This document shows, piece after piece, positions 6,533 to 8,519 of a stretch of 8,519 bases of DNA. Position numbers and translations under genes: made by a program. The notes under the pieces were generated by a model, which was not told the origin of the DNA, did not search any database, and worked only from the letters and a program-made list of their open reading frames with translations. Source of the DNA: Umezawaea sp039922235 (GTDB lineage Bacteria > Actinomycetota > Actinomycetes > Mycobacteriales > Pseudonocardiaceae); NCBI GenBank assembly GCA_039922235.1, contig JBDSAJ010001008.1, forward strand, positions 1-8,519, read 5' to 3'. Position 1 is the stretch's first letter, and the number at the start of each line of letters is the position of its first letter.

Positions 6533-7603
6533 TCATTCGCCGTAAGCCGCAATGAAGCGCTCAGTTTCCACCCTGGCGTCAGCCAAGCGGTTTGCCGAGG
6601 CGAGTCGACCGATCCGGTCTGCATCCCGTTCCATGCGCTCGATTGCGTTGCCGTACTCCGCCTCGGACAGGCCTGGCCGCAGCCGCTCACGGGCTTTTCG
6701 GCGAAGCTTCTGCACGCGCTGCATCAACTGGTCGCAGGCCCGCTCGACAGGTCCTTCTCTCAGCAGGTCATCAACGCGCTGCGCGACGAAGGCCATGTCC
6801 GCTTCAGGCTCATCGCCGGCCTTAAAGATGACGTCGACCAGGCCGAGTGATCGGATCCACTCCGGCACCGATCGATTCTCCGGCGGCCGCAACGTGATCA
6901 TCACAACCGGCAATCCTGTAGCCAACGAATTGATCTGCCGGACGATGGCATCCCCGGTGGCGTCAGCGTAGGACTGTGTCAGATGCAGGTCCACCACAGC
7001 GAGATCAAAGTCGTCAAGGCGTGGCACGAGCTGCTCGTATTCCTTGAAGTCGTGCGCGACCTCGCAGCGCTGCGCGCCCAGCCGACTGGCGAGCAGGTCA
7101 CCGACTTGGTCGTCCACGATGAGAATGCGTCGACTTCTGTACATCAAGTAGTCGTGGGCCTGGTATAGGCGGTCATAGGCCTCGGGCGCGGGGTTGGGCA
7201 GTCCGGTGAAGGACGGCGGCCCGGCTTTCCACAATGATCGGGCCGTGTCGAGCGCGCCGTTTGGGGCCTCGTCAGTGCGACGGACCTCTTCGGCCAAGTC
7301 TAGGTAGCGCAGCGCGTCAACGAGGACCTCCGTCGTGTCGAGCCGGTAGACCTTGTTGGACTTGACGTCCCGCGAGATCGTGGTGAGCCCGGTTCGTGTC
7401 TTCAGCCGTTCGATCCGTTTGCGCAGTGCCCCCGACTGGATATCGACTCCCAACTCGTCCCTGACGGTGACAGCCTGCAGTCCGGCGTCAGGGGCCAACG
7501 CGAGAGCCACGACGAGCCAAGCCTCGTCTTGGATGAGCGTCACGCGGTTGTCGCCGTTCCATGCCACGTCCACTCGGCCGTCCAAGATCTCGATCCTGAT
7601 CAT
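6533..7603 (-). CDS. Response regulator with N-terminal winged helix and downstream receiver domain
   Basis: A 356-residue soluble protein. Residues 1-90 look like a winged helix of the OmpR/SARP type: the helix SGALRKRIERLKTRTG (57-72) is followed by a wing ending in KVYRL (84-88). Residues 158-282 form a receiver domain with the full active site: acidic pair D164/D165 (ILIVDDQ), phosphorylation site D205 (LAVVDLHL), T237 (VVMITL) and K261 (VIFKAGD). Residues 285-356 are an Arg-rich helical tail of unknown role. The order is the reverse of classical OmpR proteins, which place the receiver first. The ATG at 7603 is supported by GGGGAG (7610-7615) six bases upstream. It follows the HATPase gene by 16 bp, so the two are surely co-transcribed and the ATPase is the likely phosphate donor. 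Its DNA target is not visible here. An alternative is a phospho-responsive adaptor that does not bind DNA. Confidence 0.88.
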   Translation of the reverse strand: MIRIEILDGRVDVAWNGDNRVTLIQDEAWLVVALALAPDAGLQAVTVRDELGVDIQSGALRKRIERLKTRTGLTTISRDVKSNKVYRLDTTEVLVDALRYLDLAEEVRRTDEAPNGALDTARSLWKAGPPSFTGLPNPAPEAYDRLYQAHDYLMYRSRRILIVDDQVGDLLASRLGAQRCEVAHDFKEYEQLVPRLDDFDLAVVDLHLTQSYADATGDAIVRQINSLATGLPVVMITLRPPENRSVPEWIRSLGLVDVIFKAGDEPEADMAFVAQRVDDLLREGPVERACDQLMQRVQKLRRKARERLRPGLSEAEYGNAIERMERDADRIGRLASANRLADARVETERFIAAYGE

Positions 7604-7619
7604 CTCTCGCTCCCCAAGC

Positions 7620-8441
7620 TCATCGTCTCACCAGACGCAGGCGGACCGAGATGACTGCGCCGCCCCCATCAGGTTCGCCGAGTTCGTACTTGGCACCGTT
7701 CTCCTCTGCGTAGAGGCGAAGCTTGTGGAAAATGTTGCCGCGGTCTGGCTGGTCTGTCCGGAGCAGTGGGCGACGTTGCGCGAACGCTTCCAAGAAGTCG
7801 TTCGGAAAGCCCGGTCCGTTATCGCTTACGGCCACTGTCGCAGTGCCTTCATCGACATCCAATGAAAGCCACACACACCTTGACTGGCCTCCATGGCGAT
7901 CGCCAACCGCGCTGATCGCGTTAGTGAGTAGTTCGCGGACCATGTAGGCGTACGGCGCCTCAGGACCTGCAATCCACGTGGGCTCACCGTCGCAACTCTC
8001 CCAGTAGACGTCCACGTCCTCCCGCATGAGATCGGCACGACGGGCCGCTTCTGTGCACACGGTGCGCATGTCGAACGGTGTACGGTCGGACATTCGCGCG
8101 TCGGTCGCGCGGCGTGCGATCGCCTGCTTTTCCTCCTTTGAGCGCAGCGCTGTCTCTGCCTGGTCGGCATGCCACGCATAGTGGAGCAGATCGCGGTACA
8201 GCAGATCACGGACCTCGAGCGTGGCGTGCACACGCTGAACGAGGTGTTGGATCTCGCCAGCAATATTCGATCGCCGGCGCTGGGCGCGTACCACCGGGCA
8301 TGCGCAGGTGTGCAGCTGGCCGTCTACTTCCCGGAGGTAGCCCTTCTCGACTAGCCGATCGACCGTGGCGTCGAGATTGATCTCGGACAGAGCCTCAGCC
8401 TCAATCCACCGAGGATTGTGAGCTGAAATGCCTCCAGACAT
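7620..8441 (-). CDS. HATPase_c sensor-kinase-like protein, partner of the response regulator
   Basis: A GHKL-type ATP-binding protein of about 274 residues (counted from ATG 8441). The N-box is YMVRELLTNAISAV with N174, and the G1 box is SDNGPGFP (D207, G209, G211). A degenerate G2 region follows (near RGNIFHKLRLYAEENG), and the typical final strand (GGGAVISVRL) closes the domain. Residues 20-45 (NLDATVDRLVEKGYLREVDGQLH) resemble the recognition helix and wing of a winged helix. A helical region of about 80 residues comes next, where a dimerisation domain would be expected, but no H-E/D phospho-acceptor motif is visible. There is no transmembrane segment, so it is cytosolic. The frame stays open to the window edge, but the 26 codons upstream of ATG 8441 are poor in G/C at third positions (11 of 26) and contain a candidate promoter, so 8441 is preferred. 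A longer protein cut by the edge cannot be excluded. Confidence 0.82.
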   Translation of the reverse strand: MSGGISAHNPRWIEAEALSEINLDATVDRLVEKGYLREVDGQLHTCACPVVRAQRRRSNIAGEIQHLVQRVHATLEVRDLLYRDLLHYAWHADQAETALRSKEEKQAIARRATDARMSDRTPFDMRTVCTEAARRADLMREDVDVYWESCDGEPTWIAGPEAPYAYMVRELLTNAISAVGDRHGGQSRCVWLSLDVDEGTATVAVSDNGPGFPNDFLEAFAQRRPLLRTDQPDRGNIFHKLRLYAEENGAKYELGEPDGGGAVISVRLRLVRR

Positions 8442-8466
8442 GAAAGCAGATGCCCTCTGAACTGCG

Positions 8467-8494
8467 ATAATGGGACTTGCGACGGTTCCATCAA
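8467..8494 (-). promoter_or_regulatory. Candidate promoter of the two-component operon
   Basis: On the minus strand, TTGATG (8489-8494) and CATTAT (8467-8472) are 16 bases apart, each matching the sigma-70 consensus at 4 of 6 positions. Transcription would begin near 8460, leaving a leader of about 19 bases with AGAGGG (8453-8458) 11 bases before the ATG at 8441. This supports that start. The rest of 8442-8519 holds nothing else I can name. Confidence 0.4.
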
Positions 8495-8519
8495 CGCGTG
8501 AGCAAAGGACATCTGCCAA

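Noticed and set aside
1..8519. CRISPR array, tRNA or rRNA gene, insertion sequence with transposase
   Set aside because: No regularly spaced short repeats, no cloverleaf or rRNA-like sequence, and no transposase motifs were seen on either strand.

Overview
The window is GC-rich throughout, with strong G/C bias at third codon positions and frequent GTG/TTG start codons. This points to a high-GC actinobacterium; Pseudonocardiaceae or a close relative is a guess from protein style, not a proof. The content is the mobilisation end of a conjugative plasmid or integrative element, next to a separate regulatory gene pair.

Layout. Positions 1-279 hold no gene I can support, but contain a perfect 14-bp stem-loop (28-62). 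A small coiled-coil plus helix-turn-helix protein is encoded on the minus strand (280-804). It is divergent from a very large plus-strand MobF/TrwC-type relaxase-helicase (1165-6285, 1706 codons). The roughly 360-bp non-coding region between them carries three inverted repeats (989-1011, 1032-1053, 1102-1119) and plausible promoters in both directions. It is the best place for the origin of transfer and for autoregulation of the relaxase.

The relaxase has the full HUH histidine cluster, a RecD/TraI-like helicase, and a long C-terminal half. That half begins with three tandem modules of about 100 residues and ends in a coiled coil. After its stop lies a short relic of a group II intron reverse transcriptase/maturase N-terminus (about 6302-6508, frameshifted at its end).

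On the opposite strand, converging on the relaxase, is a two-gene operon read from right to left. It encodes an HATPase_c protein (7620-8441) and, 16 bp later, a protein with an N-terminal winged helix and a phosphoryl-receiver domain behind it (6533-7603). The receiver keeps all key residues; the ATPase has no recognisable phospho-acceptor histidine motif. The pair looks like an unusual two-component system whose target lies outside the window.

How the parts may work together (inference): the small HTH protein and the relaxase would form the relaxosome on the intergenic region, and a repressor acting at 1102-1119 could limit relaxase expression. Nothing in the window directly ties the two-component pair to transfer.
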